A stretch of DNA of 64,000 nt from an uncultured Helicobacter sp. (GTDB lineage: Bacteria; Campylobacterota; Campylobacteria; Campylobacterales; Helicobacteraceae). The stretch spans positions 1 to 64,000 of the forward strand of contig CASEHV010000022.1 of assembly GCA_949287835.1 (NCBI GenBank), read 5' to 3'. The notes below the pieces were generated by a model. That model was not told where the DNA came from. It did not search any database and saw only the letters and a program-made list of their open reading frames with translations. Each line of letters starts with the position of its first letter. The first letter of the stretch is position 1. Of the stretch, positions 18,274 to 29,729 are shown one piece after another. Made by a program: the position numbers and the translations under genes.

Positions 18274-19590
18274 ATGATAGAGATACTAAGGAATATAGCC
18301 ACAAAGGCGGAGTATGATAAATATCTAAGTAAAGTGGAGTTTGATAGAGAAAATTCAAGCAATGAGGAAATCGCACTCTTGGCGCCAAATGTTTTTATAG
18401 CAAATTGGATAAAGGCAAAATATCTAAAAGATATACAAAAAGAGCTAGAAAAAACGGAGGGTAAAATCAAGGTAAAAATCACGACTAAAAAAGAGATTAA
18501 TAAACAAGTAAGTAAGAAAATGGTGATACAAAATAATAGTAATTCTACCTATACAAGTATGAAATTTGATAATTTCATCGTAGGGGAGAATAACAAACTA
18601 GCCTTTGAGAGTGCAAAAGACACTATAAATCAAAGAGGGAGATGGAATCCGCTTTTTATATACGGCGATACAGGTCTTGGCAAAACTCATCTGTTAAACG
18701 CAATCGCAAATGAAATATTTAAGAAAAACTCAAAAGCAGATGTTATATCTATTACGATGGAGGCTATGATGAACGAATTTACACATAGACTTCAAAACCC
18801 AAAAACACTAGGGGACTTCAGAGAGCGATTTCGAAACTGCGAGTATTTGCTGCTAGATGACGTGCAGTTTATAGAGGGTAAGGAAAAACTGCAAGAGGAA
18901 TTATTTAATACATTTAATGAAATCGTAAAAAAAGGGGGGCAGGTCGTCATGACATGCGATAAGCCACCAAAGCTTATAAAAAAGATTCCAGATAGAATGA
19001 AATCTAGGTTTGAGGGGGGATTAATGGCAAAAATCAACCACCCAGAGCTAGAAACAAAGATAAAAATCATAGAGCAAAGATGTATCCAAAACGATATAAA
19101 GCTAACAAATAATCAAATCAGAATCATAGCGCTAAACTATGGGGGGAATATAAGAGCAATTGATGGAATCATTATAACGCTTAGGGCAAATGCGGCTATC
19201 ATGGGTATGGATATAAATGATAATATGATAAATCAATCTATAAAAGATAGAGATATAGATAGCGATGAAATAACCTTTGAGGATATAATAAAAGTTATAG
19301 CGACAGAATACAATATAAAAGCCTCAGAAATTAGGACTAAAGTTAGGGCAAAAAATATGATAGCAAAAGCTAGGAAAATAACAGCATTTATAGCAAAGCA
19401 AGAAAGTAATCTAACAATGCCTCAAATAGCCTCAGAACTAAATCTAAGAGACCATAGTGCCGTTAGCAAACAAATCAAGATTCTAAGCGCGGAGATTAAA
19501 AAAGACAAAGAGCTAGAGGGACATATAAAAGAGCTAATTTTAAAAATAAAAAGGGTAGATAGTGAATTTAGTGAATTAAATGTGAACTAA
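18274..19590 (+). CDS. dnaA: chromosomal replication initiator DnaA
   Basis: This AAA+ initiator binds DnaA boxes and opens the origin. It has 438 residues. Walker A GDTGLGKTH is at 131-139, Walker B LLLDDVQFI follows, and the domain IV signature RDHSAVSKQI is at about 392-401. AAGG precedes the ATG. The last codons themselves contain two GTGAATT boxes, so the gene end overlaps the downstream origin cluster. dnaN and gyrB follow on the same strand, the classical dnaA-dnaN-gyrB order. Confidence 0.98.
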   Translation: MIEILRNIATKAEYDKYLSKVEFDRENSSNEEIALLAPNVFIANWIKAKYLKDIQKELEKTEGKIKVKITTKKEINKQVSKKMVIQNNSNSTYTSMKFDNFIVGENNKLAFESAKDTINQRGRWNPLFIYGDTGLGKTHLLNAIANEIFKKNSKADVISITMEAMMNEFTHRLQNPKTLGDFRERFRNCEYLLLDDVQFIEGKEKLQEELFNTFNEIVKKGGQVVMTCDKPPKLIKKIPDRMKSRFEGGLMAKINHPELETKIKIIEQRCIQNDIKLTNNQIRIIALNYGGNIRAIDGIIITLRANAAIMGMDINDNMINQSIKDRDIDSDEITFEDIIKVIATEYNIKASEIRTKVRAKNMIAKARKITAFIAKQESNLTMPQIASELNLRDHSAVSKQIKILSAEIKKDKELEGHIKELILKIKRVDSEFSELNVN

Positions 19591-19670
19591 AAAGTGTGAA
19601 AAAAGTGCGTAGCAGTGCAGAAAAACAACTTTAATTCACTAAATCACGTAATATACTATATAATAATAGA
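19562..19670 (+). other. oriC2: replication origin, downstream DnaA boxes and AT-rich element
   Basis: Boxes with the GTGAATT/AATTCAC core lie at 19562-19570, 19571-19579 and 19631-19640, with weaker ones at 19581-19589 and 19640-19648. They are followed by an AT-only-rich stretch at 19649-19670 that would serve as the unwinding element. This matches the two-part origin known from H. pylori. Confidence 0.7.
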
Positions 19671-19694
19671 TTTAGAATCTAAAAGAGGGCAGAG

Positions 19695-20792
19695 ATGAAT
19701 AGCATAGAAATAGAAAAGTCGCTAATAGAAAAGTGTATAGCAAATATGAATAATATCATTAATAAAAAATACTCTACGACACTTGATATTACGACAAATA
19801 TTATGATAGAAACCATAGATGAGAATCTAATCTTAAAAGCTACTGACTATGAACTGGATTTAAAAATCACAGCTCCAATTAATGCTAAGAAAAAAATAAA
19901 ATTTGCAGTCAATGGAGAATCTATTAATAACATTCTAAAAACTCTAAATGATGGGGAACTCACTATTACACAAGAGAGCGAAAATATTATAATAAAGCAG
20001 AATAAAACCTCTTTTAAGATTCCAATAGTAGATATAACAGACTTTCCTTTCAATAAAAGCTATCTTGAAATGGAAAAGCTAGAGATAGATTCTAAAAAAC
20101 TCTTAAATGCCTTTAAAAAAGTTATGCACAGCTGCAATGAGAAAGATGACAATATAGCCATACAAGGCATACTTGTAGAATCCATAAATAAAACATTAAG
20201 CATTGTAGCCACAGATACAAAGAGAATGGCATTTATAAGAGAAAGCGTAGAAAATAATGACTTTGATTTTATACTACCCAAAAAGGCATTGCTAGAAGCC
20301 ATAAAGATATTTAATGATGATTTTGATTTTTATATTGGAAGAAAACAAGATGGTGTGGATACGATATGTATAACAAATGCTACACATGAGTTTTATGCTA
20401 AAACTTTGAGAATGAAATTCCCAGATTATAAGAAACTACTGGAGGATAAAAAACCAAAGGTAGAGCCAATAGTTATTAAAAAAGAGAATCTATTAAAATC
20501 AATCAATCAAATAAATGCTATATGCCAGAGACTAAAAATAGTCTTTAATGGAAATGAAGCTACGTTAGAAACGATTGAGGGTATGAATGGCTCTAGTGCG
20601 TCTATTAGCATAGGAGAAATCAATAATCCATTTGATAAAGAAATAAAAATTGCCTTTACAAATAGGCATTTACTAGATTATTTATCCACTATAAAAACAG
20701 AGAGTATTGAGATTCTAATAGATGACCCAAACTCTGCTGTATTTTTTCTATCTAGCGATTTAGATGAAGTTATTATGCCAAGAATTTTATAG
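19695..20792 (+). CDS. dnaN: DNA polymerase III sliding clamp
   Basis: This is the beta clamp of 365 residues that tethers the replicative polymerase to DNA. The three repeated clamp folds can be followed from the spaced patterns (NGESINNILKTLNDGEL, IVATDTKRMAF, and the C-terminal VFFLSSDLDEVIMPRIL), which end with the usual clamp C-terminus. It lies between the downstream origin cluster and gyrB, 19 bases before gyrB. Confidence 0.97.
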   Translation: MNSIEIEKSLIEKCIANMNNIINKKYSTTLDITTNIMIETIDENLILKATDYELDLKITAPINAKKKIKFAVNGESINNILKTLNDGELTITQESENIIIKQNKTSFKIPIVDITDFPFNKSYLEMEKLEIDSKKLLNAFKKVMHSCNEKDDNIAIQGILVESINKTLSIVATDTKRMAFIRESVENNDFDFILPKKALLEAIKIFNDDFDFYIGRKQDGVDTICITNATHEFYAKTLRMKFPDYKKLLEDKKPKVEPIVIKKENLLKSINQINAICQRLKIVFNGNEATLETIEGMNGSSASISIGEINNPFDKEIKIAFTNRHLLDYLSTIKTESIEILIDDPNSAVFFLSSDLDEVIMPRIL

Positions 20793-20811
20793 ATTCAAGC
20801 AAGGTAAATAA

Positions 20812-23121
<2,310 letters not shown>

Positions 23122-23127
23122 ATATTT

Positions 23128-24207
23128 ATGACTGCTAAGAATATGTATTATGAATTACGAGAGTATTTAGGTATTAATGAATTGGCGCAAAAATTAAATC
23201 TTCATACAGGCACGCTAAAACGTTGGGAGAGTCTTGGAAAGATTCCAAAAGATTATATTTATGATTTAAATTTTTTGTTAGGAAATAAATATAAGATTGC
23301 AAAGCAAGATTACAGAAGTCATAATGAATTTTTCACTAAAGATAGAGTTGCTAAATACTGCTATGAAGTCTTGCTAAAATTTTTAAAAAACCATAATATT
23401 AATACAGAAAATTACACTTTCATAGAGCCTAGCTGTGGCAATCTTAGTTTTTATAAACTCATGCCAAAGCAAAATCGTATAGGCATTGATTTGGAGTATA
23501 AAAATGATGAAATACTTTGTCAGAATTTCCTCTCTTTTGTCCCGCAAGAGGGAAAATTTATTATCTTAGGAAATCCACCCTTTGGTCTTAGAGGGAATCT
23601 TGCCCTGCGTTTTATAAATCACGGCGTTTTTGCGGATTTCATAGCTTTTATTTTGCCCCCACTTTTTGATAGCGACGGTAAGGGTAGTCCTAAAAAGAGG
23701 GTGAGAAATTTCACTCTAGCCTTTAGCGAAAAACTGCCACTAAATAGCTTTGAGTATCCAAATGGTAAAGAAGTAGAAGTCGCAACGCTTTTTCAAATTT
23801 GGATCAATAATGCCTTAGTGCAGACTTTAAATTTAAAAACAGAGCCTAAAAAAACCTGCAAGGAGTATATTAAAATCTACTCTCTAAGCGACGGCGGAAC
23901 ACCATCTAGCACAAGAAATAAGGCAATGCTTTATAAATGCGATTTGTATTTACCTAGCACTTGTTTTAATTCCGCAAGCAATCCTCAGATGAGAATCTAT
24001 AATGATTTTGAATCTCTGCCGCACAGAAGAGGCTATGGCATAGTGATTTTAAAAGAGAAAGAAAAGATAATGCAAATTCTAAAAAGCATAGATTGGGTAA
24101 AAATAAGCTTTTTAGGGACAAATTCAAGTCTTAATTTACGCACTTCATTAATAGAAAATGTCCTCATAGAGCAAGGCTTTTATGATAAGGATTTAAATGG
24201 ATATTAA
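23128..24207 (+). CDS. N6-adenine DNA methyltransferase with HTH
   Basis: This is a 359-residue SAM-dependent adenine methyltransferase. A helix-turn-helix-like N-terminus (about 15-35, INELAQKLNLHTGTLKRWE) precedes motif I (EPSCGN, 100-105), an acidic residue for SAM (Asp121) and the catalytic NPPF at 149-152. No intact restriction enzyme gene lies beside it, so it may now be an orphan; a broken small gene overlaps its end. It is the first gene of an accessory island behind gyrB. The recognition site cannot be read from sequence. Confidence 0.85.
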   Translation: MTAKNMYYELREYLGINELAQKLNLHTGTLKRWESLGKIPKDYIYDLNFLLGNKYKIAKQDYRSHNEFFTKDRVAKYCYEVLLKFLKNHNINTENYTFIEPSCGNLSFYKLMPKQNRIGIDLEYKNDEILCQNFLSFVPQEGKFIILGNPPFGLRGNLALRFINHGVFADFIAFILPPLFDSDGKGSPKKRVRNFTLAFSEKLPLNSFEYPNGKEVEVATLFQIWINNALVQTLNLKTEPKKTCKEYIKIYSLSDGGTPSSTRNKAMLYKCDLYLPSTCFNSASNPQMRIYNDFESLPHRRGYGIVILKEKEKIMQILKSIDWVKISFLGTNSSLNLRTSLIENVLIEQGFYDKDLNGY

Positions 24208-24375
24208 GGATATTGCAAATTCTGTATTTGATGAGTTAGAAGCCGAAGTTAATCAAACTTCTCTGTGGAAAAAGAGCAAATGCAAGAAATCAAAACTAGA
24301 GAAGAAGTTGTAGAGCTTTTTTATGAAAAAATGGGATTTGATAAAAAGAGTATTAAGAAAATGTTGAAAAATTGA
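24197..24375 (+). pseudogene. frameshifted small gene after the methyltransferase
   Basis: An ATG overlapping the methyltransferase stop opens a frame (MDIKDIANSVFDELEAEVNQ) that stops after 38 codons at 24313. A second frame in the same stretch continues smoothly (VEKEQMQEIKTREEVVE and on to KKMLKN) to a stop at 24375. Removing one CT from the TCTCT at about 24260-24265 would join them into a protein of about 59 residues. It is read as a frameshifted small gene, or the joined ends of a deleted restriction partner. No family is recognised. Confidence 0.5.
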
Positions 24376-24464
24376 TTTTTTATGAAATTGTATGGTGATT
24401 TGAAAATTTTTTAAATTATATTGCAGTGTATAGACGTTACATTTTTAACCTGATTGCTATGTTA

Positions 24465-24785
24465 TTATCCTATATTATCTTTTGCTTTGCTTTCATATTG
24501 ATAATTTGTTAACTGAGAGGTTAGAAAATTATCCATTAGAACTTTAATGAATAAAACTTTTGAAACTTTTGTATCTAAAATTATTTTGCTTTTATCCTCA
24601 TTAAATTTTATTTTGCCTTTTAATGTGGGATGAGAATTGCAAAAATTTATGATTTTATCGTTTGTAACTTTTGCTTTTAACACGGGTGAATGCTGAGTGA
24701 TGTTTGTAAGTTTTCTTGCGTATTTCACATCATCTAGCAATTCCTCTAAAGGTTCAACATTAATGCAGTCAAAGGTTTGCCGCAT
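24465..24785 (-). pseudogene. KwaB-like (DUF4868) C-terminal remnant
   Basis: This open frame of 106 codons resembles the C-terminal third of DUF4868 proteins, the KwaB family of the Kiwa anti-phage system: a segment like LTNITQHSPVLKAKV, then FNEDKSKIILDTK, then LMDNFLTSQLTNYQYESKAK near the end. Full members have about 300 residues, so the N-terminal two thirds are missing. The cut lies exactly where the divergent HerA-like gene begins. No KwaA gene is nearby. The family call is from memory of the pattern and is moderately sure. Confidence 0.55.
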
Positions 24786-26499
24786 GGATGTTTTTTTGAT
24801 GGCTATTTATAATAATGAATTAAGAAATAAACAAAGTGAAGGCATTTTGCTTAGAGTTATTGGGACCGCTGAAATTCCGCAAAAGAAAGAAATTATCCAA
24901 AGTCTTACAGATGCCTATATTCAGAGAAAAGAGAATAGAAAATCACTGGATCCAGATATTTATACGAAATATTTTTATCAATTTTCTGGTTTATCTTGCA
25001 GGGTTTTGGGAACTTTTTTCTCTGATGATAGTAAAAGTCTCATTTTTGGAACTGATTTAGAAAATTTTTTAGGAGCACATAATTATAGAGTGTATAAACC
25101 ACAGAAAGAACAGCTTAAAATTATTGTTAATGAAAATAAAAATACAGAAAAACAAGTGCAAGAAAAAATAGGTGTGTTACGTTATGCTTCTAGTCAATCT
25201 TATGATGAAAATAAAAGTTATGCACCCGATGTGTTTTTAAAAACCTTGGACATTGTAGCAAAACGCACCGCCTTTTTTGGAATGACAAGAATGGGAAAGT
25301 CTAATACTATAAAAATTATTATTAGTGCCATTGAGAATCTTAATAAAGCGCATAACAAGCAAATAGGGCAAATTGTTTTTGATATTAACGGGGAATATAC
25401 ATTTAGCAACCAGCAAGATGAAGGCTCGATTTATAATAAATTTAAAGACAGAGTAATTCGTTTTAGCTCATCTTTAAATAAAACCAAAGAACATAAAGAT
25501 GTAAGAGCTATACAATATGACTTTTACAATGATGATACGCTTGAGGAATCTTTTAGTTTATTGTGCGATGAAATCAATGCTGAAAGGAAAGTTGATTATT
25601 TGTCGCATTTTACAAATATTGGCATGTTTAAAGATATTGATACTAACGACAAGAAAGAAAGAGAAAAATTTCATCGTCATCAAGAACGTAAGAAAGCTCT
25701 ATATAAATGTATTTTATATAGAGCAAAATTTGATTGCAATCCAAACTTTAAACTTAAATTCACAGGTTTTACTTCATCTTCTTTACGTTCTATACCAAGA
25801 GATGGTTGCACTATAAGTGAAGCATGTGAGTATTTTAAGGGAGTAGATCAGAATTTAAGCAACATAGATGAAAAATATAAACAAGATAATGATTGGTCTG
25901 CTCTTCTTAAAGTGTTTAAGGGAGAAAGTGTTTCTGGATATAAATTTTTGACACGTTTTAACTATTTGCATTCTCTTAAAGGTGGTAACGATTATAAAAA
26001 AGACATAGATTCCGCACTGCGTGATGGAAAAATAGTATTGGTAGATTTATCGACCGCCTCTACAGAAACCCAGCAAAAGTATATTGATAGACTTTGCTCT
26101 TATATTTTTGCTAAGTCTATGGAAAAATTTACCAATGATATAGAGCCAGAATCCATACAAATGTATTTTGAGGAAGCACATAATATCTTTCCAAAAGATG
26201 ATAAAGATTTAAGAAATATCTATAACCGTCTGGCAAAAGAAGGAGCAAAACTTAAAATTGGTATTAGTTATTCTACACAAGAGGTTAGCTCTATTTCTCC
26301 TAGTATCTTAAAAAACACACAAAATTGGTTTATTTCTCATCTTAATAATAGAGACGAAATTAGAGTATTAGAAAAATATTACGATTTTTCGGATTTTTCA
26401 CAAAGTATTATTCGCAATAGCGATATAGGCTTTGCAAGAGTGAAAACATTTTCTAATAACTTTATTATTCCTGTGCAAATAGAAAAGTTTCGAGTATAA
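24784..26499 (+). CDS. herA: HerA-like DNA translocase ATPase
   Basis: This is a HerA/FtsK-type ATPase (DUF87) of 571 residues, expected to form hexamers that pump DNA. Walker A GMTRMGKSNT is at 166-175, a DINGEY stretch at about 200-205, Walker B IQMYFEEAHN at 458-467, and a sensor-like YSTQE at 496-500. An N-terminal HAS-barrel-like part precedes the ATPase core. The start is 24784 or 24799; neither has a strong ribosome site. It is followed 15 bases later by a NurA-like nuclease gene, the classical HerA partner. GAATC/GATTC words are at background level here, unlike most neighbours, which suggests recent transfer. Confidence 0.85.
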   Translation: MDVFLMAIYNNELRNKQSEGILLRVIGTAEIPQKKEIIQSLTDAYIQRKENRKSLDPDIYTKYFYQFSGLSCRVLGTFFSDDSKSLIFGTDLENFLGAHNYRVYKPQKEQLKIIVNENKNTEKQVQEKIGVLRYASSQSYDENKSYAPDVFLKTLDIVAKRTAFFGMTRMGKSNTIKIIISAIENLNKAHNKQIGQIVFDINGEYTFSNQQDEGSIYNKFKDRVIRFSSSLNKTKEHKDVRAIQYDFYNDDTLEESFSLLCDEINAERKVDYLSHFTNIGMFKDIDTNDKKEREKFHRHQERKKALYKCILYRAKFDCNPNFKLKFTGFTSSSLRSIPRDGCTISEACEYFKGVDQNLSNIDEKYKQDNDWSALLKVFKGESVSGYKFLTRFNYLHSLKGGNDYKKDIDSALRDGKIVLVDLSTASTETQQKYIDRLCSYIFAKSMEKFTNDIEPESIQMYFEEAHNIFPKDDKDLRNIYNRLAKEGAKLKIGISYSTQEVSSISPSILKNTQNWFISHLNNRDEIRVLEKYYDFSDFSQSIIRNSDIGFARVKTFSNNFIIPVQIEKFRV

Positions 26500-26514
26500 A
26501 ATTAAGGGATCAAT

Positions 26515-27903
26515 ATGGCATACTTTAATGAAAAAGCTTCCAAAATCAATCATCAATATATTATAGAGAATAAACAGGTTAAAGAATATCTTTTGAAATG
26601 TGATAAAATTGAGGGCAAAGTTCCATTAGAAGTAGATGTTGATAATGCAAAAATAGATTGGGATACAATTACAAACAAATTTGCTACTCATTTTGAACGT
26701 GTTATTACCGTTGATGGTGGCTATCAAGAAATTAGCGTCAATGATAATTTTCCTTCTTGCAAACTTTGCTATTATAGTGTCGGGATTATAACTTTTAGCA
26801 TTCATGATTTAGAAAAATTAGAGGATGTTCAAACGATAAATCCAGATGATATAAGCAAACTAGAAAATCTCGATAGATTTACTTTTGTGGTTCCTATGCA
26901 GAATATTCGCTTTAAAAGTGAAGATTTTATTACCACTATACGTAAAAGCCTCTTTGAGATTTTTAAAGACAATAAATTAAGCGGTAAAGATGGGGACAGC
27001 AAAGATTCGCTTATCAACACTATCAAATGGTTAGTATTTAAAGAATATGAAGATGGAAATTCTTTTATAGAATTTGCCTGTCCTAAGTGTAAAGACATGC
27101 AAAGACTTAGCAAACAAACGCAAAATTACACAGATGAGAAAAATGATTTTATAGTATGCAATAAATGTAGCGAGACTATTTATATAACAGATTGTTTTGA
27201 TTTGCATACTTTGGTTGATGAAATTAATGGAGCCACATTGATACAATCGTATATTATGAGTATTTTTGAAATTGTTTTAATGCTTTCTATGTTTAGATTT
27301 TTCTTTGAAAACAATGCTTTACATTGGCTAGAAAAAGTTTTATTTATAAAAGATGGACCCCTTGCTTTATTTAGTAGGCTCGATGATTTTGCCTTTAAAA
27401 TTGTACGTCCATTTTTACAATTTTTATATGAAAAATCGCTACAAGATGCCAAAAGTTATACAAATATCGTAGGGTTAGATAAAAGTGGTATGTTTGTGGA
27501 GCATTTTTTACATATAGAATCTAAGATTTCAGAAAATAGTATTATTTTGCCAAATTTGGATTATATGAGAAAATATATCACGGGAAATAATTCCTCTGTT
27601 TTTGGTGAAAATACCTATTTTGGTATTAAAATATTTGTTAAACAGGATAAAAATCTGTCATTTCTTTTAGATGTAGCAGTGCCATTTGGTCGCAATATAC
27701 AATATAAGGATTACATCAAAAACCCTAATATCAAGGATTTTTTAGCACTCAAAGCAATCCTAGAAGTTTTGTGTAAACTCAAATGCGATTTGTATGAAAA
27801 ATCTTTTATTCCTATTGCTATGATAAATAAGCTGGTTTCATTATCTAGCTCTCCTGGTAAAAAGATTTTAATACTTTTTTCAACAGACGTTTTAAGCAAG
27901 TAG
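26515..27903 (+). CDS. nurA: NurA-like nuclease with zinc ribbon
   Basis: This is a 462-residue NurA-family protein. The first metal-binding motif is ITVDGGY (Asp67), the second KDGPLALF (Asp280), then GLDKSGMFVEHF (about 320-331) and a late PFGRN. Between them, CPKC (189-192) and CNKC (215-218) form a zinc ribbon insert that archaeal NurA lacks to my knowledge. With the HerA-like ATPase it should make a DNA end-resecting motor-nuclease; in bacteria such pairs sit in defence islands. Only two GAATC/GATTC words occur in its 1.39 kb. Confidence 0.78.
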   Translation: MAYFNEKASKINHQYIIENKQVKEYLLKCDKIEGKVPLEVDVDNAKIDWDTITNKFATHFERVITVDGGYQEISVNDNFPSCKLCYYSVGIITFSIHDLEKLEDVQTINPDDISKLENLDRFTFVVPMQNIRFKSEDFITTIRKSLFEIFKDNKLSGKDGDSKDSLINTIKWLVFKEYEDGNSFIEFACPKCKDMQRLSKQTQNYTDEKNDFIVCNKCSETIYITDCFDLHTLVDEINGATLIQSYIMSIFEIVLMLSMFRFFFENNALHWLEKVLFIKDGPLALFSRLDDFAFKIVRPFLQFLYEKSLQDAKSYTNIVGLDKSGMFVEHFLHIESKISENSIILPNLDYMRKYITGNNSSVFGENTYFGIKIFVKQDKNLSFLLDVAVPFGRNIQYKDYIKNPNIKDFLALKAILEVLCKLKCDLYEKSFIPIAMINKLVSLSSSPGKKILILFSTDVLSK

Positions 27904-28063
27904 CTATAATATAAGTGCAATATGTGAAATACATTGCAAATAAATGATTTTTTCTTGTTTTTATAGGCAAAGTTATATTCCCATTGCATTGAATCTTGTT
28001 TGAATATTTTTAGAATTCTATTTCATTTCAAAATTCAAAATACCCCCACCCATATATTTATTA

Positions 28064-29413
28064 TTATAGTTTAGCAGTTATATACCAAAATATCATACTT
28101 TTGTCTGTGTATACATTTTTGGTTAGGAATGTTTCCACTAGCTTAAAGCCGGGTTTATTGAGAGTTCCTGCCCACTCTAGCCTTACATAGACATTAAGAT
28201 TCTTTGAAACATCATAATTTACCAATAATGCAATAGAGTTTTCATTTGAGCGAGGGCTAAATAAGTATCTCCCCACGACTTCATAGCTCCATTTGTCAAA
28301 TTTCTGCCCATAAAGTGCGAAAATATTAAACGCGTCATGTGAGAAAAAATCGCTCCATGTAGGACCTGTGCTATAAGCAGTATATACCCATGTGTTAAGC
28401 CCTGTTGGGTCTCCATAAGAACCTATCATATCATTTGGATTTCCAAAGTTTTTATAGATTCCGCCACCAAAGTGCTGGTTATCATAGCTTACATCTGAGC
28501 GTAAAAATAATGCCGTTCCACCCTTGCCATGCGTCCTACCTAGATATTGTCCATTAACCACGAGTGAATTAAAACCCCAGTCATAATCAGATAATACATT
28601 TTGCGCTCTTTTCTCATGTATTGCAAAAAGCATTAGCAGTGTAGTTTTAATATCAAATCTCTGCCCTACATTTTTTATCGTATGCACGACTTTAAAACCA
28701 GGGTCGATATAAGCACCTGGTTGATAGTATAGATATGGTCGCACAAAGAGATTGTTGTTTTCATTTATGTCTATATTTCCATCTACACCTAATACAAATG
28801 CACCAAATTTATCTACGCTTCTATTTTGCGGGTCAAAGTGATTAATTTTCTCTAAATTTGAACTACTCCGAGTATGAACATAAATAAAATAAGCTTTCCA
28901 ATTATCTATTCCACCATAGATTCTAACACCCTGGTTGTGTCCGCTCCACCAGTCTGTCCCCATTACTTCATCTGGCGCACCAAAGCTATATCTACCACCT
29001 ATGATTCCAAAATAATCTTTGTAATCATAGCTAAGATAGGCATTAATTAATTCCGCGAATGCAGGTGTATATGCCCTTATGAAAACACCATTAGAATCAA
29101 TGCCATTATAATCTGTGGGTAGAATCTTAGAGCCACTTGTAGTATCTAGCCCCACTGCCGCTAAAATCCCCCTTATACCAAATCTCACTCTGTGTTCATC
29201 TGTCTCTAGCAAATTAATGGTTGCACCCAATTGAGAACTAAACAAGGCAAAACTATTATTTGGATAGATTCCCTTATCTACATCAATTTTATAATTATTG
29301 CTAAGACCAATTCTTGTTACCTGCGATACATTCGCATCTATTTTATAATCAAATCCATAAACACTACCCAAACAAGCAAGACCTATCCCTAATGTTTTAA
29401 CTATATTTCTCAT
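28064..29413 (-). CDS. Hof-like outer membrane porin
   Basis: This outer membrane beta-barrel protein of 449 residues has a signal peptide (residues 1-20, ending SVYG). Repeated amphipathic strands rich in aromatic residues run through it, including GGRYSFGAPDEVMGTDWWSGHNQG and a C-terminal strand ending in WYITAKL. The pattern resembles the Helicobacter Hof family. It is a single gene on the minus strand beyond the HerA-NurA island, preceded by GGAGA at its start. The solute is unknown. Confidence 0.75.
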   Translation of the reverse strand: MRNIVKTLGIGLACLGSVYGFDYKIDANVSQVTRIGLSNNYKIDVDKGIYPNNSFALFSSQLGATINLLETDEHRVRFGIRGILAAVGLDTTSGSKILPTDYNGIDSNGVFIRAYTPAFAELINAYLSYDYKDYFGIIGGRYSFGAPDEVMGTDWWSGHNQGVRIYGGIDNWKAYFIYVHTRSSSNLEKINHFDPQNRSVDKFGAFVLGVDGNIDINENNNLFVRPYLYYQPGAYIDPGFKVVHTIKNVGQRFDIKTTLLMLFAIHEKRAQNVLSDYDWGFNSLVVNGQYLGRTHGKGGTALFLRSDVSYDNQHFGGGIYKNFGNPNDMIGSYGDPTGLNTWVYTAYSTGPTWSDFFSHDAFNIFALYGQKFDKWSYEVVGRYLFSPRSNENSIALLVNYDVSKNLNVYVRLEWAGTLNKPGFKLVETFLTKNVYTDKSMIFWYITAKL

Positions 29414-29567
29414 AATAACATCTCCATTTGTAATAAAATCACAACAAAATTAGACTTTTTGAAATATTTGATGATATTTATAACGTTGCATACATTTTTC
29501 CGCATTTTCATTTAAACATTGTTATAAAACATCAACTAACATTAGGACGCTCACATAGCATAGAGGC

Positions 29568-29583
29568 GCCATATTAATATGGC
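29568..29583. other. 16-base palindrome in porin-aldA gap
   Basis: The 316-base gap 29414-29729 has no gene. It holds a perfect palindrome, GCCATATTAATATGGC, and a short hairpin (AGGGG, CA, CCCCT) at 29692-29703 just beyond the 3' end of aldA without a T tract. The palindrome could be a protein-binding site; no promoter here is convincing. Confidence 0.4.
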
Positions 29584-29729
29584 AGGTTAGCAATTCGTAT
29601 CTTTGTATATGAAATGAATTACAGGACTCATACTACCAACACACAAATGAATCCCAAACACACATCTTTATAACAAAGCTACTCTCAATGCTAGGGGCAC
29701 CCCTAATCAAAGTCCAATAATCCTAAATA

